Source: Prevotellaceae bacterium
Lineage (GTDB): Bacteria; Bacteroidota; Bacteroidia; Bacteroidales; Bacteroidaceae
Assembly: GCA_905371275.1 (NCBI GenBank)
Contig: CAJPLH010000100.1
Span: 1 to 7,214 of the forward strand
Direction of reading: 5' to 3'
Length of the DNA stretch: 7,214 nucleotides
In this document: positions 5,738 through 7,214 of the stretch, piece after piece
Numbering within the stretch: the stretch's first letter is position 1
How the letters are laid out: every line of letters starts with the position of its first letter
Notes under the pieces: generated by a model
What the model was told of the DNA's origin: nothing
Seen by the model: the letters and a program-made list of their open reading frames with translations, nothing else
Databases searched by the model: none
Position numbers and translations under genes: made by a program

Positions 5738-7214
5738 ATGAGTACACTGAGATTCAAAGTGGTCGAAGAGGCGTTTAAGAAACGTCCAGTGCCTGTGGCT
5801 GCACCAGCCGAACGTCCGTCAGAATACTACGGCAAGTATGTCTTTACGCAAGAGAAGATGCGCAAATATCTCCCTCTCCGCACCTATCAACAATATGTGC
5901 AGGCGTTGGACAATGGCACTCCGCTTGACATTCCTACGGCAAACGTGATAGCTCAAGGCATGAAACAATGGGCTATTGAAATGGGAGTGACACACTACAC
6001 ACACTGGTTTCAACCACTCACAGAAGGTACTGCCGAAAAACACGATGCTTTTGTCGAACACGATGGCAAAGGCGGCATGGTAGAAGAATTTTCTGGTAAA
6101 CTTCTAGTACAACAAGAGCCTGACGCTTCATCTTTTCCTAATGGAGGAATCCGTTCTACATTCGAAGCGCGTGGTTATACCGCTTGGGACCCTGCAAGCC
6201 CTGTGTTTATCATCGGTGACACCTTGATGATTCCCACGGTTTTTATCAGTTACACAGGAGAAGCACTGGATTATAAAGCACCGCTGAAGAAATCGCTTGC
6301 GGCAGTAAACCAAGCAGCTCTCGAAGTTTGCCGATACTTCTATGACGATGTGCAAAAGGTTTCTACCAATCTCGGTTGGGAACAAGAGTATTTCCTTGTT
6401 GACGAAGGTCTTTATGCTGCGCGCCCCGACCTTTTGCTCACCGGACGCACGCTTCTCGGACACGATAGTGCGAAAAACCAACAGATGGAAGACCACTATT
6501 TTGGAGCAATTCCCGAACGTGTGGCAGAATTTATGCGCGACTTGGAAATTCAAGCCCTAGAATTAGGTATTCCTTGTAAAACGCGACACAACGAAGTGGC
6601 TCCCAACCAATTTGAACTCGCTCCCATCTACGAAGAGTGCAACCTTGCCGTCGATCACAATATGTTGCTCGTGTCGCTCATGCGCAACATTGCGCGCAAA
6701 CACGGCTTCCGTTGCTTACTCCACGAAAAACCTTTCGCAGGAATCAATGGTAGTGGTAAACACAACAACTGGTCGCTCAACACCGACACAGGTGCCATTT
6801 TGCACTCACCAGGCAAAACGCCTGAAGAAACTCTCCGCTTCCTCACCTTCGTCGTTGAAACGCTGATGGGAGTGTATCGCCACAATGGTTTGCTCAAAGC
6901 AAGTATCATGAGTGCTACGAACTCACACCGACTCGGCGGACACGAGGCGCCTCCAGCCATCATCTCTTCCTTCTTGGGTAAGGAATTGAGCGAACTCATT
7001 GAAACTGTGGCTAATTCTAGTTCGGATGAACTCACGGCTATGGGCGGAAAACAAGAGGTTAAACTCGATATTCCACAGATTCCTGAAATTCTCGTAGACA
7101 ATACCGACCGCAACCGCACTTCGCCTTTTGCATTCGTAGGCAACCGCTTTGAATTCCGTGCTCTCGGTTCTAGTGCCAACTGTTCTACGGCAATGATTGT
7201 ACTCAACACTGCCG
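5738..7214 (+). CDS. glnN: Glutamine synthetase type III, 3'-truncated by the window edge
   Basis: An ATP-dependent enzyme that joins ammonia to glutamate to form glutamine in the cytosol; type III enzymes are large (~730 residues) and typical of Bacteroidota and some cyanobacteria. The first 492 codons are present and open, so about a third is missing. ATG at 5738 gives MSTLRFKVVEEAF, the normal N-terminus of the family. The type III-specific region THYTHWFQPLTEGTAEKHD (85-103) and QQEPDASSFPNGGIRSTFEA (125-144) is followed by metal-site NLGWEQEYFLVD (211-222, Glu215 and Glu217). KTRHNEVAPNQFELAP (281-296), FAGINGSGKHNNWSL (333-347, with the metal-binding histidine) and DRNRTSPFAFVGNRFEFR (457-474, substrate arginines) complete the visible catalytic motifs. 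All expected residues in this part are present. No Shine-Dalgarno site is evident (CTCCTCAACAA before ATG). It is probably nitrogen-regulated in its relatives, but no operator can be read here. Confidence 0.97.
   Translation, partial: MSTLRFKVVEEAFKKRPVPVAAPAERPSEYYGKYVFTQEKMRKYLPLRTYQQYVQALDNGTPLDIPTANVIAQGMKQWAIEMGVTHYTHWFQPLTEGTAEKHDAFVEHDGKGGMVEEFSGKLLVQQEPDASSFPNGGIRSTFEARGYTAWDPASPVFIIGDTLMIPTVFISYTGEALDYKAPLKKSLAAVNQAALEVCRYFYDDVQKVSTNLGWEQEYFLVDEGLYAARPDLLLTGRTLLGHDSAKNQQMEDHYFGAIPERVAEFMRDLEIQALELGIPCKTRHNEVAPNQFELAPIYEECNLAVDHNMLLVSLMRNIARKHGFRCLLHEKPFAGINGSGKHNNWSLNTDTGAILHSPGKTPEETLRFLTFVVETLMGVYRHNGLLKASIMSATNSHRLGGHEAPPAIISSFLGKELSELIETVANSSSDELTAMGGKQEVKLDIPQIPEILVDNTDRNRTSPFAFVGNRFEFRALGSSANCSTAMIVLNTA

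Noticed and set aside
6655..7209. A 184-codon minus-strand frame opposite glnN (also 6128-6553)
   Set aside because: Shadow of glnN; the plus strand carries all glutamine synthetase III motifs and the antisense translation is low-complexity Ser/Leu/Arg.

Overview
The window is ordinary chromosomal DNA that looks like the phylum Bacteroidota, probably order Bacteroidales (Prevotella/Porphyromonas-like; genus uncertain). The grounds are a GroEL with a GGMGGMM tail, a type III glutamine synthetase very close to the Bacteroides GlnN pattern, a short class IV aminotransferase next to PabB, a promoter candidate of the Bacteroidota -33/-7 type, and starts mostly without Shine-Dalgarno sequences. No taxonomic search was possible.

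Layout. Bases 1-1464 (+) hold the last ~487 residues of groEL, followed by a clean intrinsic terminator at 1537-1571. Bases 1619-2896 (+) encode an eight-or-so-helix metal permease of the ArsP_1/SO_0444 type with a C-terminal heavy-metal-associated (HMA) domain. Bases 5051-2906 (-) form a three-gene operon: a single-domain rhodanese, pabB (aminodeoxychorismate synthase component I) and pabC-like aminodeoxychorismate lyase. The operon ends 9 bp from the convergent permease gene, with no terminator between them. Bases 5052-5737 are a 686-bp stretch without a confident gene. It holds a heptamer repeat, a likely promoter for the pab operon, weak small ORFs, and a 195-bp element bounded by a nearly perfect 20-bp inverted repeat. 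Bases 5738-7214 (+) are the first 492 codons of glnN, cut by the window edge.

How the genes relate. PabB and PabC act in sequence to make p-aminobenzoate for folate: chorismate plus ammonia gives aminodeoxychorismate, which is cleaved to PABA and pyruvate. The amidotransferase partner (PabA/TrpG) is not in the window. GlnN makes glutamine, the amide donor for that partner, but nothing here shows co-regulation. GroEL, the permease and GlnN appear to be separate transcription units.

The parts most worth a second look are the 5395-5696 intergenic element (inverted repeat, competing broken reading frames) and the pabB/pabC junction, where the two genes are in the same frame and separated only by TAG TCT. 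I see no defence system, CRISPR array, complete mobile element, rRNA or tRNA.
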